This document shows, in pieces, positions 15,570 through 25,311 of a stretch of DNA of 64,000 nt. The notes beneath the pieces were generated by a model. It saw only the letters and a program-made list of their open reading frames with translations. It had not been told where the DNA came from and did no database searches. The stretch covers positions 1,364,001 to 1,428,000 of the forward strand of contig NZ_OY762656.1 of assembly GCF_963666255.1 (NCBI RefSeq). Direction: 5' to 3'. This DNA is from an uncultured Propionivibrio sp. GTDB taxonomy: Bacteria; Pseudomonadota; Gammaproteobacteria; Burkholderiales; Rhodocyclaceae. Made by a program: the position numbers and the translations under genes. The number at the start of each line of letters is the position of its first letter. Within the stretch, counting starts at the first letter, position 1.

Positions 15570-17156
15570 ATGGCCATGCTGAACGCGAATGTGGTTTCGG
15601 CTTCTGAAGCTGCGGCCTTGATCAACAATGGAGCAACGGTAGCGACCGTTGGAATGACTTTGGTAGGTGCCGCCGAAAGCATACTTAAGGCGGTGGAACA
15701 ACGTTTTCTGACCGATGGTTCGCCGTGTGGCCTGACGCTAGTTCATGCCTCCGGACAAAGCGACCGAGTGCGCGGCAACCAGCACTTCGCGCACGAAGGA
15801 ATGACGAAACGGATTATCGGCGGCCATTGGGGGTTGGCACCGAAGTGGATGGAGTTGATAACCAGCGACAAGGTGGAGGCATACAACTTGCCCCAAGGAC
15901 AACTCGCACAGTTGTATCGTTCGATGGCCTGTGGTCTTCCTGGAAAAATGAGCAAGGTGGGCCTCGGGACCTACATTGATCCGCGGATGGAAGGCGGCAA
16001 AATGAACGCACGCACCCGAGAGTGCCGCGATCTTGTAGAAGTGATGACCTACGCCGGCGAGGAATTTCTCTTCTACAAGGCGATTCCGTTGGACGTCGTC
16101 ATCGTCCGCGGCACGACGGCAGACGAGATGGGAAATATCACCTGCGAAGAAGAAGCAATGAAACTTGAGGTGATCGGTGCAGTGCTTGCTGCTAAACGAT
16201 TTGGTGGAAAAGTATTAGTGCAAGTTAAGCGCTTGGCGCGTGCCGGCACGCTGCATCCGAAAGATGTCGTTGTGCCTGGCTATTTCGTAGATGCGATAGT
16301 CGTCTGTGATGATCCTGAAAACGACCATCGGCAGTCGAGCAGCTTTTTCTTTGACCCTTCACTTTGCGGCGATCTGGTGATTCCAGAAACTACCGTCAAG
16401 GCACTACCGCTCACCGTACGTAAGGTTATCGGGCGTCGGGCGATCATGGAACTCCTGCCGGGAGCGGCCATTAACCTGGGAACCGGCATCCCAAACGATG
16501 TTATCGGTGCAATCGCCGCAGAAGAAGGGCTTTCTAACGACATTCTGCTAACCGTCGAGTCCGGGCTCTACGGAGGAATCCCGGAGGGGGGAGTGGATTT
16601 TGGCATTGCGCACAACACCTTGGCGCTGCTGGAACACCCCGTGCAAATGGATTTCTATAACGGCATGGGTGTGCCCTTCACTTTCATGGGGGCGGGAGAA
16701 ATGGATGCATCTGGAAACGTCAACGCCACCAAGTTTGGTGATCGTTGCACCGGATGTGGCGGCTTCATCGATATCACTCAGAACGCAGGCCACGTAATTT
16801 TCTGCTCGACGTTCACCGCACGTGGACTTGAAGTTGATTTCTCAGATGGTCGCCTGACCATCATCAAGGAAGGGTCGGAACGCAAGCTTGTTGAAAAAGT
16901 TGCTCAAGTCTCGTTCAACGGCGAGATCGCTCGCTCGAAAGGCCAAAAGGTTCATTTCGTCACGGAACGGGCGGTTTTCGAACTGCGATCTGAAGGGCCA
17001 GTGCTGACCGAAGTTGCAAACGGGGTTGACCTCGAACGAGATGTACTGTCGCAGATGGATTTTCGTCCGATTATTGCCGCTGATCTGAAAACTATCGATC
17101 CCTCAATCTATTTGGAGGGGGCCTTCGGGCTGAGAGAAAAGCTGTTCGCGAAATAG
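15570..17156 (+). CDS. Acyl-CoA:carboxylate CoA-transferase (YdiF/propionate type)
   Basis: This 528-residue protein is a fused alpha-beta class I CoA-transferase like YdiF or propionate CoA-transferase. The catalytic glutamate is Glu330 in the TVESGLYGG motif, which forms a glutamyl-CoA thioester. The oxyanion-type GTGIPNDVIGAI loop precedes it. The enzyme moves CoA from a donor, commonly acetyl-CoA, to an imported carboxylate, so no ATP is spent. The thiolase in front would regenerate acetyl-CoA. ATG 15570 lies two bases after the thiolase stop; ATG 15576 is an alternative. Confidence 0.92.
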   Translation: MAMLNANVVSASEAAALINNGATVATVGMTLVGAAESILKAVEQRFLTDGSPCGLTLVHASGQSDRVRGNQHFAHEGMTKRIIGGHWGLAPKWMELITSDKVEAYNLPQGQLAQLYRSMACGLPGKMSKVGLGTYIDPRMEGGKMNARTRECRDLVEVMTYAGEEFLFYKAIPLDVVIVRGTTADEMGNITCEEEAMKLEVIGAVLAAKRFGGKVLVQVKRLARAGTLHPKDVVVPGYFVDAIVVCDDPENDHRQSSSFFFDPSLCGDLVIPETTVKALPLTVRKVIGRRAIMELLPGAAINLGTGIPNDVIGAIAAEEGLSNDILLTVESGLYGGIPEGGVDFGIAHNTLALLEHPVQMDFYNGMGVPFTFMGAGEMDASGNVNATKFGDRCTGCGGFIDITQNAGHVIFCSTFTARGLEVDFSDGRLTIIKEGSERKLVEKVAQVSFNGEIARSKGQKVHFVTERAVFELRSEGPVLTEVANGVDLERDVLSQMDFRPIIAADLKTIDPSIYLEGAFGLREKLFAK

Positions 17157-17183
17157 ATGATCGATTATCAAAGGAGATTTGAA

Positions 17184-17921
17184 ATGAAACTGAAGAATAA
17201 GGTTGCGATTGTTACCGGAGCAGGACGTGGGCTGGGCAAAGGCATTGCACTTAAGCTGGCAGCCGAGGGCGCCAAGGTTGTAGTCGCCGATATTCTTGAG
17301 GAAAACGCCGTGGCCGTTGTTGCGGAAATCACTGCAGCCGGCGGCAAAGCTGTTTCTGCTGTCGCAAACATTGCACGGAAAAACGAGGTCGAAGCCATGG
17401 TGAGCACGGCAATCTCGGCCTTTGGCGGTTTGGATATCATGGTCAACAATGCGGGAATCAACCGTGACGGCCAACTCTTCAAAATGAGTGATGAAGATTG
17501 GGATTTGGTAATCTCGGTCAATCTGACCGGAACCTTTTACTGTACCCGGTTGGCTGCGCAGCACATGCGTGAAAAAAGCTATGGTCGGATTATCAATATC
17601 GCTTCAATGAGTTGGCTCGGCAACTTTGGCCAGGCTAACTATGCGGCGGCTAAAGCGGGCGTTGTGGGATTAACAAAGACTGCTGCACGCGAACTTGCCA
17701 AAAAGGGTATTACTTGCAACGCCATTTGCCCCGGCTTCATTGATACAGACATGACGCGCGGCGTGCCGGACAAGGTATGGGACATCATGGTCGGCAAGGT
17801 TGCTGCCGGACGTGCTGGCACTCCGGAAGAGGTCGGCAATGTCGTCGCTTTCTTGGCGTCCGACGAAGCGGCTTATGTCACAGGAGAAGTGATCAACGTG
17901 AGTGGTGGCATGGTGCTCTAG
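17184..17921 (+). CDS. Short-chain dehydrogenase (FabG/PhaB-like)
   Basis: This 245-residue SDR has the TGAGRGLGKG cofactor loop, NNAG, and the catalytic Ser141-Tyr153-Lys157 set (NIAS, NYAAAK). The serine-to-tyrosine distance is one residue shorter than in FabG. It is most like 3-oxoacyl-ACP or acetoacetyl-CoA reductases. In this context I infer that it oxidises a 3-hydroxyacyl-CoA to the 3-keto form for the thiolase. ATG 17184 has AAGGAG seven bases upstream. Confidence 0.9.
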   Translation: MKLKNKVAIVTGAGRGLGKGIALKLAAEGAKVVVADILEENAVAVVAEITAAGGKAVSAVANIARKNEVEAMVSTAISAFGGLDIMVNNAGINRDGQLFKMSDEDWDLVISVNLTGTFYCTRLAAQHMREKSYGRIINIASMSWLGNFGQANYAAAKAGVVGLTKTAARELAKKGITCNAICPGFIDTDMTRGVPDKVWDIMVGKVAAGRAGTPEEVGNVVAFLASDEAAYVTGEVINVSGGMVL

Positions 17922-17961
17922 AGCAGAGATGCCCCAGTGACGATGTTTGCCTCCTTGTTCC

Positions 17962-17993
17962 CCGTTCGATTACCGAAACCGCTGATCGAACGG
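17962..17993 (+). other. Intergenic hairpin between SDR and TRAP genes
   Basis: CCGTTCGAT and ATCGAACGG form a perfect 9-bp stem with a 14-base loop in the 167-bp gap before the TRAP small subunit. No U-tract follows, so it is more likely a processing or stability element than a full terminator. Confidence 0.6.
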
Positions 17994-18088
17994 AATACCG
18001 GAGCAGATTAACCCAACGGACCAGCGGTGAATCAATCATAAGTGGAAGCGTAAATGTCCCACAACGTCATAACGGAAGGGAAGGCAAG

Positions 18089-18688
18089 ATGAACCGGCTC
18101 ATTGATACCTATTTTCGAGCGCTTAAGTTCTTGGTCGTTTTTATGATCAGTGCCATGGTCGCACTGATATTCGGTAACGTTGTCTTGCGCTACGGCTTCA
18201 ATTCCGGCATTTCCGTGTCGGAGGAATTGTCGCGGTGGGCATTCGTGTGGTTGACCTACACCGGCGCCATTATCGCAATACGCGAAAACACCCACCTTGG
18301 CATGGACACACTTATCTCTAGGCTTCCAATGTCGGGGAAACGATTCTGCTACGTCTTAAGCCACCTTCTGATGTTGTTTTGCGTAGCACTATTTGGCATC
18401 GGTAGCTGGAAGCAGGCAGCGATTAATTTGCATGCAGAGGCATCAGCATCTGGACTTTCCATTGGCCTTTTCTTCTACGGTGCTGGTGTGTTTTTCAGCC
18501 TGCCCGCAATGCTGATTTTGCTCAAGAATCTGTGGCTGGTCCTCTCTGGCGGGCTGAATGACTCAGACCTTATCTGCATCAAGGAATCCGAAGAAGATCT
18601 TGATGAAAACGCCATTGCCGAGTTGCAGCAGGAAATGGAACGTGAAACGGTTCGGCTCTCTACCGAAGATAAAGCAAAGAAGGACTAA
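18089..18688 (+). CDS. TRAP transporter small permease (DctQ family)
   Basis: This 199-residue inner-membrane protein has four hydrophobic helices and the DctQ signature region with SEELSRWAFVWLTYTGA. It pairs with the large subunit that follows after four bases. The C-terminal tail after residue 160 is acidic and unusually long for DctQ. ATG 18089 has GGGAAGG upstream. With the large subunit and the binding protein at 12761 it makes a complete sodium-driven TRAP importer. Confidence 0.92.
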   Translation: MNRLIDTYFRALKFLVVFMISAMVALIFGNVVLRYGFNSGISVSEELSRWAFVWLTYTGAIIAIRENTHLGMDTLISRLPMSGKRFCYVLSHLLMLFCVALFGIGSWKQAAINLHAEASASGLSIGLFFYGAGVFFSLPAMLILLKNLWLVLSGGLNDSDLICIKESEEDLDENAIAELQQEMERETVRLSTEDKAKKD

Positions 18689-18692
18689 CATC

Positions 18693-19973
18693 ATGACCGT
18701 TGCTATCTTTTTGTTTTCGCTCTGCGGCGCTATGGCCCTCGGTATGCCGATTGCCTTCGCACTTATCGTCTGCGGCGTTTCCCTGATGTTGCACATGAAT
18801 ATGTTTGAGACGCAGGTGATTGCGCAAAATCTTATTCATGGCGCCGATAATTTTCAGTTAATGGCCATCCCGTTCTTTATGCTCGCCGGGACAATTATGA
18901 ATGCCGGGGGGATGTCGAAGCGCATTATCAACGTGGCCATGGCGTTGGTTGGTCATATCAGAGGGGGCCTAGGCTATGTGGCTATCGTTGCCTCGTGCAT
19001 CCTCGCTTCGCTATCTGGCTCTGCGGCGGCAGATGCGGCAGCCATGTCCGCACTGCTCTTTCCGATGATGATCAAGTCGGGCTACGACCCGGCAAAATCG
19101 GCGGGGCTCATAGCATCGGGCAGTATCATCGGCCCAATGGTTCCTCCCTCGGCCAACCTCATTCTTTTCGGCGTCACTGCAAGCCTTTCGATCACCAAGT
19201 TGTTCATGGCGGCCATCGTTCCCGGATTGTTAATTGCCCTAGGGATTACCGTCGCGTGGTGGTGGATGGCTCGGGATATGGAACTCGAAGTTCCGCCAAA
19301 GGCATCTCCAAAGGAAATCGCCTGTGCTCTACGCGATGGGGCTTGGGCGTTAGTTATGCCGGGAATCCTCGTATTCGGCCTGAAATTTGGCATTTTTACC
19401 CCGATGGAGGCTGGCGTTGTGTGTGCTGCGTACGCTTTGTTCGTATCAATGTTTGTCTACCGGGATCTTAAGGCCGACCAGATTTATGGTGTCTTGTTGC
19501 ACGCTGGCCAAACAGCCGCCATCGTTATGTTCCTGGTCGCATCAGCATTGGTGTCTGCATGGCTCATTACCATTGCGGACATCCCTCAGCAGGTCGTTGA
19601 GATGCTGCGACCATTCATGGGGAACAAAATCCTGCTCATGATCATGGTGAATATTCTCGTCGTCGTCATAGGCACGGCAATGGACATGACACCTACGATC
19701 TTGATTTTGACGCCAGTGCTGGTTCCGGTAATGGTTTCCGCGGGGATAGATCCGATTTATTTCGGCGTGGTCTTTGTGATCAATAACGCGATTGGATTAG
19801 TGACACCTCCTGTCGGGACAACCCTGAACGTCGTTTGTGGCGTTACCAAGGTCAAGATGGACCGCGTGATTGTCGGTGTTTGGCCATTCATGATTGCACA
19901 ACTCGTTGTGATGGGTTTGCTGATCGTTTTCCCTAATCTTGTCTTGGCTCCAATGAGATTTTTCATGGGGTAA
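18693..19973 (+). CDS. TRAP transporter large permease (DctM family)
   Basis: This 426-residue protein has the multi-helix DctM fold of the ion transporter superfamily, with the conserved AIPFFMLAGTIMNAGGMSKR segment, the SGSAAADAAA loop and two IGP-PPSANL / TPPVGTTLN hairpin motifs at the transport site. It moves the ligand delivered by the DctP protein, coupled to sodium. It ends the island; a 304-bp gap separates it from pckG. Confidence 0.94.
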   Translation: MTVAIFLFSLCGAMALGMPIAFALIVCGVSLMLHMNMFETQVIAQNLIHGADNFQLMAIPFFMLAGTIMNAGGMSKRIINVAMALVGHIRGGLGYVAIVASCILASLSGSAAADAAAMSALLFPMMIKSGYDPAKSAGLIASGSIIGPMVPPSANLILFGVTASLSITKLFMAAIVPGLLIALGITVAWWWMARDMELEVPPKASPKEIACALRDGAWALVMPGILVFGLKFGIFTPMEAGVVCAAYALFVSMFVYRDLKADQIYGVLLHAGQTAAIVMFLVASALVSAWLITIADIPQQVVEMLRPFMGNKILLMIMVNILVVVIGTAMDMTPTILILTPVLVPVMVSAGIDPIYFGVVFVINNAIGLVTPPVGTTLNVVCGVTKVKMDRVIVGVWPFMIAQLVVMGLLIVFPNLVLAPMRFFMG

Positions 19974-20277
19974 TACCCGGCATCAAGTCACAGGGAAGGG
20001 GCAGTGTCCGTGTCGACACTTTGGGATTCCTTCCTTTCCCTGTGCAATACATAAAACACTTTGACCTAGTCTATACCCGAATAGTATCCGTGGAATACAA
20101 GCAAAGGTCGCAGCAAGCTGGGCACCGGAAAACGAAGTTAAGTTCGACGCAAATTCGTCTCCGATATATATCAAGAAAACCTATTCTCTTTTTCGCTGCC
20201 CCTGATATGCAATCCCTATGTCATATTACAGCCATTCCACAAATAATTGAGTCCAAATAGAAGAGAGAGTATTTGTC
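19974..20277. other. Intergenic region before pckG
   Basis: No gene is visible in these 304 bases. A weak promoter-like pair, TTGACC and TAGTAT with a 15-base spacer, lies near 20060-20087. The GC content changes here from the AT-richer island to the GC-rich pckG, so this is the probable right edge of the island. Confidence 0.5.
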
Positions 20278-22113
20278 ATGAGTCAAACAGTATCAATCAA
20301 TGCACCATCGTATGTCGCCCATGAAGGCCTGAAGCAATGGGTCGCCGAAATCGCCGCACTGACCACGCCGGAGCGTGTCGTGTGGGCCGATGGCTCCCAG
20401 GAAGAATATGACCGTCTGTGTCAGGAACTGGTCGATGCCGGCACGTTCGTCAAGCTGAAGAAGCGCAAGAATTCCTACCTCGCATTTTCCGATCCCTCCG
20501 ACGTCGCCCGCGTCGAAGACCGCACCTACATCTGTTCCGAAAAGCAGGAAGACGCCGGCCCCACCAATAACTGGGAAGCCCCGGCCAAGATGCGCGACAC
20601 CCTGAACGGCCTGTTCAAGGGTTGCATGAAGGGCCGGACGATGTACGTCATCCCCTTCTCGATGGGCCCACTCGGTTCGCCGATCGCACAAATCGGTATC
20701 GAAATCACCGACTCGGCCTATGTCGTCGTCAATATGCGCATCATGACGCGCATGGGCAAGGATGTTTTCCCGATCCTCGGCAAGGATGGCACCTATGTTC
20801 CCTGCGTGCACTCGATCGGCGCGCCGAAAGAGCCGGGCACCAAGGACCCGAAGTGGCCGTGCAACCCGACCACCAAGTACATCGTCCACTATCCGGAAAC
20901 GCGCGAAATCTGGTCCTACGGCTCGGGTTACGGCGGCAACGCGCTGCTCGGCAAGAAGTGCCTGGCATTGCGCATCGCCTCGAGCATGGCGCGCGATGGC
21001 GGCTGGCTGGCCGAGCACATGCTGATCCTCGGCGTCGAGGCACCGACCGGTGAAAAGCACTATGTCTGCGCCGCCTTCCCGTCAGCCTGCGGCAAAACCA
21101 ACTTCGCCATGCTGGTCCCGCCGGCCGGGCTGAAGGGCTGGAAGATCACGACGATCGGCGACGACATCGCCTGGATCAAGCCGCGCAAGGACAAGGACGG
21201 CGTCACCCGCCTCTACGCGATCAATCCGGAAGCCGGTTTCTTCGGCGTGGCTCCGGGCACGAACGAGAAGACCAACTTCAATGCGATGGCCTCGCTGGCC
21301 GAAAACACCATCTTCACCAACGTCGCGCTGACCGACGACGGCGACGTCTGGTGGGAAGGCATGGGCCCGGCGCCCGCCCACGCGATCGACTGGCAGGGTA
21401 ACGACTGGACGCCGGAAATCGCCAAGGAAAAGGGCACCAAGGCTGCGCATCCGAACTCGCGCTTCACATCCCCCGCCTCGCAATGCCCGTGCATCGACAA
21501 GGACTGGTCGAACGGCGACGGCGTGCCGATTTCGGCTTTCCTGTTCGGCGGCCGCCGCGCCTCGACGGTGCCGCTGGTCTGCCAGGCCACCGACTGGGAA
21601 CACGGTGTCTACACCGCTGCCACGCTCGGCTCGGAAACGACGGCTGCTGCATTCGGCGCGCAAGGCGTCGTGCGTCGCGATCCGTTCGCCATGCTGCCGT
21701 TCTGCGGCTACCACATGGCCGACTACTACAACCACTGGCTGAAGATGGGCTCGGCAGCAACCAAGCAAGTGCCGATCTTCATGGTCAACTGGTTCCGCAC
21801 CGACGAGAAGGGCGGCTTCGCCTGGCCTGGCTTTGGTGATAACGCCCGCGTGCTGAAGTGGATCATCGACCGTTGCGAAGGCCGCGTCGGCGGCGTCGAC
21901 ACCGCGATCGGCATCATGCCGAAGTACGACGATATCGACTGGACTGGTGCCGATTTCAGCAAGGGACAGTTCGACAACGTCACCAAGCTCGACAAGGACG
22001 TCTGGCTTGGCGAACTCGCCGGCGTCAAGGAGTGGTTCGAGAAGATGGGCAGCAAGCTGCCGTCCGAGCTCGCCGCCATCCGCGACGAACTCGAGGCCAA
22101 GTTCAAGGCCTGA
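20278..22113 (+). CDS. pckG: Phosphoenolpyruvate carboxykinase (GTP)
   Basis: This 611-residue enzyme is the GTP-dependent PEPCK, which makes PEP from oxaloacetate for gluconeogenesis in the cytosol. The P-loop [12 protein letters not shown] (about residues 267-278) contains the reactive cysteine typical of GTP-type enzymes, and [16 protein letters not shown] and the FLFGGRR segment are the usual substrate motifs. Base composition is core-like, unlike the island on its left. Growth on acids from the adjacent TRAP systems would require it. Confidence 0.97.
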   Translation: MSQTVSINAPSYVAHEGLKQWVAEIAALTTPERVVWADGSQEEYDRLCQELVDAGTFVKLKKRKNSYLAFSDPSDVARVEDRTYICSEKQEDAGPTNNWEAPAKMRDTLNGLFKGCMKGRTMYVIPFSMGPLGSPIAQIGIEITDSAYVVVNMRIMTRMGKDVFPILGKDGTYVPCVHSIGAPKEPGTKDPKWPCNPTTKYIVHYPETREIWSYGSGYGGNALLGKKCLALRIASSMARDGGWLAEHMLILGVEAPTGEKHYVCAAFPSACGKTNFAMLVPPAGLKGWKITTIGDDIAWIKPRKDKDGVTRLYAINPEAGFFGVAPGTNEKTNFNAMASLAENTIFTNVALTDDGDVWWEGMGPAPAHAIDWQGNDWTPEIAKEKGTKAAHPNSRFTSPASQCPCIDKDWSNGDGVPISAFLFGGRRASTVPLVCQATDWEHGVYTAATLGSETTAAAFGAQGVVRRDPFAMLPFCGYHMADYYNHWLKMGSAATKQVPIFMVNWFRTDEKGGFAWPGFGDNARVLKWIIDRCEGRVGGVDTAIGIMPKYDDIDWTGADFSKGQFDNVTKLDKDVWLGELAGVKEWFEKMGSKLPSELAAIRDELEAKFKA

Positions 22114-22131
22114 TGCTCTGACGCTCGACAC

Positions 22132-22155
22132 CAAGGCCGCCCGCAGGCGGCCTTG
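22132..22155 (+). terminator. Hairpin after pckG
   Basis: CAAGGCCGCC and GGCGGCCTTG form a perfect 10-bp stem with a CGCA loop 18 bases after the pckG stop. The following bases (ATGTCTATTG) are only moderately U-rich, so termination may be partial. Confidence 0.65.
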
Positions 22156-22199
22156 ATGTCTATTGAATATGAATAATCGATATCCATAAGGAGAACATC

Positions 22200-23366
22200 T
22201 TGCGCATCGTTGTTGCACCGGATTCGTACAAGGGGAGCGTTTCTGCGCTCGACGTGGCCAACGCAATGGCGCGGGGCATCCAGAAGGTATTTCCTGATGC
22301 CGAGGTGTGCAAGGTGCCCATCGCCGACGGCGGCGAAGGAACGGTAGAGGCGCTGGTAACGGCGACCGCTGGTCAACTGAAAACCAGCGAGGTGACGGGG
22401 CCGCTGGGCAGCCGTCTTCCGGCCCAGTGGGGTGTGCTTGGCGATGGACGAACGGCCGTGATCGAAATGGCGGCCGCATCGGGGCTGCCGCTAGTGGCGC
22501 CGGAGATGCGGAATCCCCTAATTACCACGACGCTGGGCACGGGCGAACTGATCAGTGCCGCGCTCGATGCCGGGCTACGCCGGATCATCATCGGCATCGG
22601 TGGCAGTGCGACCAATGACGGTGGCGTCGGAATGGCGCGTGCCCTGGGGGCGCATTTTCTCGATGCTCAGGGGCAGGAACTGGCCGAGGGCGGAGCGGCA
22701 CTTGCCCAACTGGCGAAGATCGATCTGAGCGGATTCGATCCGCGACTGCAGGAAACCGATCTGATCGTCGCATGCGACGTTGACAATCCGCTGTGTGGTC
22801 CGTGCGGTGCCTCCGCCGTGTTCGGTCCACAAAAGGGCGCGACTCCGGCCTTGATTGCGCGACTCGATGCGGCGCTGGTGAACTTCGCCGAGTGCGCGCA
22901 GCAAGCCACCGGACGGGACGTGGCGAACGTGCCGGGCGCCGGCGCGGCGGGCGGCCTGGGCGCCGGTTTGATGTTCTTCACACCGGCAAAGTTGCGTCCA
23001 GGGGTTGAAATAGTGCTTGAAGCCGTTGGTTTTGCCGACATCGTCAAGAGCGCCGGCTTCGTCATCACCGGCGAAGGACGGACTGACTTTCAGACGGCCT
23101 ATGGTAAGGCGCCGGTCGGCGTGGCCAGGGTGGCGAAACAATTCGACGTGCCGGTGTTCTGCCTCTCTGGCGGCCTCGGCGATGGTGCCGACGATGTGCT
23201 GGTACAGGGCATCGACGCCGTGATGAGCATCTGCGATCGCCCGATGGCGCTGGAAGACTGCATGAATGCTGGCGCGTCCTTGATCGAAGCGGGCACGGTA
23301 CGGCTATGTCGGATCGCCAAGGTGTTCGACGGTTCGCGACATGCATATGCCACTCGTCACCGCTAG
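22200..23366 (+). CDS. glxK: Glycerate 2-kinase (GlxK/GarK family)
   Basis: The protein (388 residues) matches the GlxK/GarK glycerate kinase family: APDSYKGS at the start, PIADGGEGT, the IGIGGSATNDGG phosphate-binding loop and NVPGAGAAGGLG. It phosphorylates D-glycerate with ATP, in this family giving 2-phosphoglycerate. The start is TTG 22200, with AAGGAG eight bases upstream; no ATG fits. It would drain the D-glycerate made by the glxR homologue at 32958. The hairpin upstream separates it partly from pckG, and the next operon has its own sigma-54 promoter. Confidence 0.93.
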   Translation: MRIVVAPDSYKGSVSALDVANAMARGIQKVFPDAEVCKVPIADGGEGTVEALVTATAGQLKTSEVTGPLGSRLPAQWGVLGDGRTAVIEMAAASGLPLVAPEMRNPLITTTLGTGELISAALDAGLRRIIIGIGGSATNDGGVGMARALGAHFLDAQGQELAEGGAALAQLAKIDLSGFDPRLQETDLIVACDVDNPLCGPCGASAVFGPQKGATPALIARLDAALVNFAECAQQATGRDVANVPGAGAAGGLGAGLMFFTPAKLRPGVEIVLEAVGFADIVKSAGFVITGEGRTDFQTAYGKAPVGVARVAKQFDVPVFCLSGGLGDGADDVLVQGIDAVMSICDRPMALEDCMNAGASLIEAGTVRLCRIAKVFDGSRHAYATRHR

Positions 23367-23548
23367 CTGCGGCGTACTCCTAAATTTTTTTTGTGCAAAA
23401 CCCCAGCCTCTGAGAATAACAGCACTGAAATCGCGCTCCAATCTCCCCCCGTCAGCGAAATACACTTTTTGGCACCAAATCGAGAGTTGTGTTTCACTTT
23501 ATTCTTTTACGGAATTCATAGTCCCCTATATATCAACGTGTTACGCAC

Positions 23549-23563
23549 AGGCACATCCTTTGC
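23549..23563 (+). promoter_or_regulatory. Sigma-54 promoter of the second TRAP operon
   Basis: AGGCACATCCTTTGC matches TGGCACG-N4-TTGC at nine of eleven conserved positions, with GG and GC ten bases apart. It lies 93 bases before the TRAP binding-protein gene in an otherwise non-coding 289-bp gap. The sigma-54 activator encoded at 28001 is the natural partner. Confidence 0.7.
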
Positions 23564-23655
23564 TAGCTGGTCAGGCGACGATTTATTTCGTCCTTGGATG
23601 TGTTTCCCGGCGAGCGCCCAGGGTCGCTGCCATTTCACAGATAAAGGGGATAACG

Positions 23656-24654
23656 ATGCGTTCGAATTTGGTAAAAAAAATAGTAATCGGCGCAGTTTGG
23701 CTAGGATTGTCGGTAATGTCGGGGGCATCCTATTCGGCTGATGTCATCAAGATCAAGATCGCCTACGGTAACAACGTCGGAGAACCGAATGACAAGGCGC
23801 TGCGCGAATGGGGGCGCCTAATGAAGGAGCGTAGCAAGGGGCGGGTCGAGTTCCAGTTTTTCCCGAGTTCACAGCTCGGTTCCCAGAAAGACGTGACGGA
23901 GCAACTGACGATCGGTTCGAACGTAATCACCATCTCTGACGGTGGTTTTCTGATGGATTATGTTCCCGAGTTTGGCGTGACCTACCTGCCATACATCTAT
24001 GACAACAAGGAGCAGCTCTTCAAGCTGGTCGATAGTGACCTGTTCAAGGACATGTCAAAAAAGCTTGAGGAAAAAGGGCTCTTCATTGTTCATAGCAAAT
24101 GGATTTATGGCGTGCGCAACATGTTGGTGAGCAAGCCTGTCTCTAAGCCGGCAGACCTCGCCGGCTTGAAGATCCGCGTACCGAATATCCGGCTGGCGAA
24201 CGAAATGATGGGTGCCATGGGCGCCACGGCGACACCGATGCCGCTCGCCGAAGCCTATCCGGCGCTAATGCAGGGCGTGATCAATGGCGCCGAGAATCCA
24301 ATTCCAGTCCTGTATGGCGGAAAGATGTATGAAGGCGCGAAATACCTGATCATGACCCGCCATCAGGTCAATCTAACCCCGTGGATTGCCGGGACCAGCT
24401 TCATCAAGAAGCTGCCGCCGGAGATCGTCACCATGCTCAAGGAAACCGGGGAAGAGGCCGGTAAGTTCCTCGACAAGCAGAACGAAATTGCGGACCAGGA
24501 AGCGGTAGCCAAGATGCAGGCGAGTGGCGTCAAGGTCATCGAGCCGGATCGAGCCGCCTTCAAGACGGCGATGGCTGATTTCCCGAATCGCTTTAGTAAG
24601 GAGTTTCCGCCTGAAGTCATGAAGAAGGTCTACTCCATCATCGGCAGCAAGTAG
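23656..24654 (+). CDS. TRAP transporter substrate-binding protein (DctP family), second system
   Basis: This 332-residue protein has a signal peptide ending ASYSA|DVI and the DctP fold. The LAGLKIRVPNIRLANEMM segment contains the ligand-binding arginine, and MGATATPMPLAEAYPALMQGVINGAE is the typical family block (shown here in parts). It would bind a hydroxylated acid or polyol-derived acid in the periplasm. It shares only family-level similarity with the binding protein at 12761. ATG 23656 has AAAGGGG upstream. Its permease genes follow directly. Confidence 0.93.
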   Translation: MRSNLVKKIVIGAVWLGLSVMSGASYSADVIKIKIAYGNNVGEPNDKALREWGRLMKERSKGRVEFQFFPSSQLGSQKDVTEQLTIGSNVITISDGGFLMDYVPEFGVTYLPYIYDNKEQLFKLVDSDLFKDMSKKLEEKGLFIVHSKWIYGVRNMLVSKPVSKPADLAGLKIRVPNIRLANEMMGAMGATATPMPLAEAYPALMQGVINGAENPIPVLYGGKMYEGAKYLIMTRHQVNLTPWIAGTSFIKKLPPEIVTMLKETGEEAGKFLDKQNEIADQEAVAKMQASGVKVIEPDRAAFKTAMADFPNRFSKEFPPEVMKKVYSIIGSK

Positions 24655-24665
24655 TCCGGGCCTGT

Positions 24666-24704
24666 AGGGGCCGGTTAGCCTGGGTACGCGGTTACCGGCC
24701 TTCC
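24666..24704 (+). other. Hairpin between TRAP binding protein and permease genes
   Basis: GGCCGGT (24669-24675) and ACCGGCC (24694-24700) can pair across an 18-base loop, with flanking AGG and CCT adding stem. Such a structure after an abundant binding-protein message often stabilises it and reduces read-through to the permeases. Confidence 0.55.
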
Positions 24705-24792
24705 CCTCAATCTTTCTGCGCAGAACTTCGATTGGCCTCGCCGTATGGCAGCAGGCCAGGGGATCTTCACGCCGTTTTTCAGGAAATTACCC

Positions 24793-25311
24793 ATGCGGAC
24801 TTTGCGTCACTTGTATGAATTAATCAGGAAGCTGGACAACCTGCTTGGCATGACGGCGATGGCCTTCATCGTCCTGCTCGCCTGCGCCAATGTCTTTATG
24901 CGCTATGTCGTCGGCAAGCCCTGGGGGTGGGTCGAAGAGGTCACGGTATTCTGCTTCGTCTGGCTGACCATGCTCGGTGCCTCGGCGGTCATCCATCTCG
25001 AAGGCCATTGTTCGATCGACGTTCTGGTTTCGCGCCTGCAGTCTAAATGGCGCCGGGTCTTCAGCATTGTCGCCGACCTGATCGTCCTCAGCACGCTCGG
25101 CCTGCTGATCTGGTTCGGCATCCTGCTGACGATCAAGGGCAAGACAAAACTCACACCGATTCTTGGTATCCCTTACAGCTACTTCGATGCCGCCATCCCG
25201 GTGTGCTGTTCGTTCATGATGATTTATTACATTCGTATGTTCTGGAACAGCCTGCAGGGGAACAAGAACACGACCGCACTTGATGACGAAACCGAGGAGC
25301 TTCCGCGATGA
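24793..25311 (+). CDS. TRAP transporter small permease (DctQ family), second system
   Basis: This 172-residue protein has four membrane helices and the DctQ signature EEVTVFCFVWLTMLGASAV. I chose ATG 24793 (MRTLRHLYEL), preceded by AGGAAA, over an upstream in-frame ATG at 24745. Its stop overlaps the start of the large permease by four bases (ATGA), so the two are translationally coupled. Confidence 0.93.
   Translation: MRTLRHLYELIRKLDNLLGMTAMAFIVLLACANVFMRYVVGKPWGWVEEVTVFCFVWLTMLGASAVIHLEGHCSIDVLVSRLQSKWRRVFSIVADLIVLSTLGLLIWFGILLTIKGKTKLTPILGIPYSYFDAAIPVCCSFMMIYYIRMFWNSLQGNKNTTALDDETEELPR

Noticed and set aside
19974-20277. Sigma-54 promoter before pckG
   Set aside because: No GG-N10-GC element with a good match was found.
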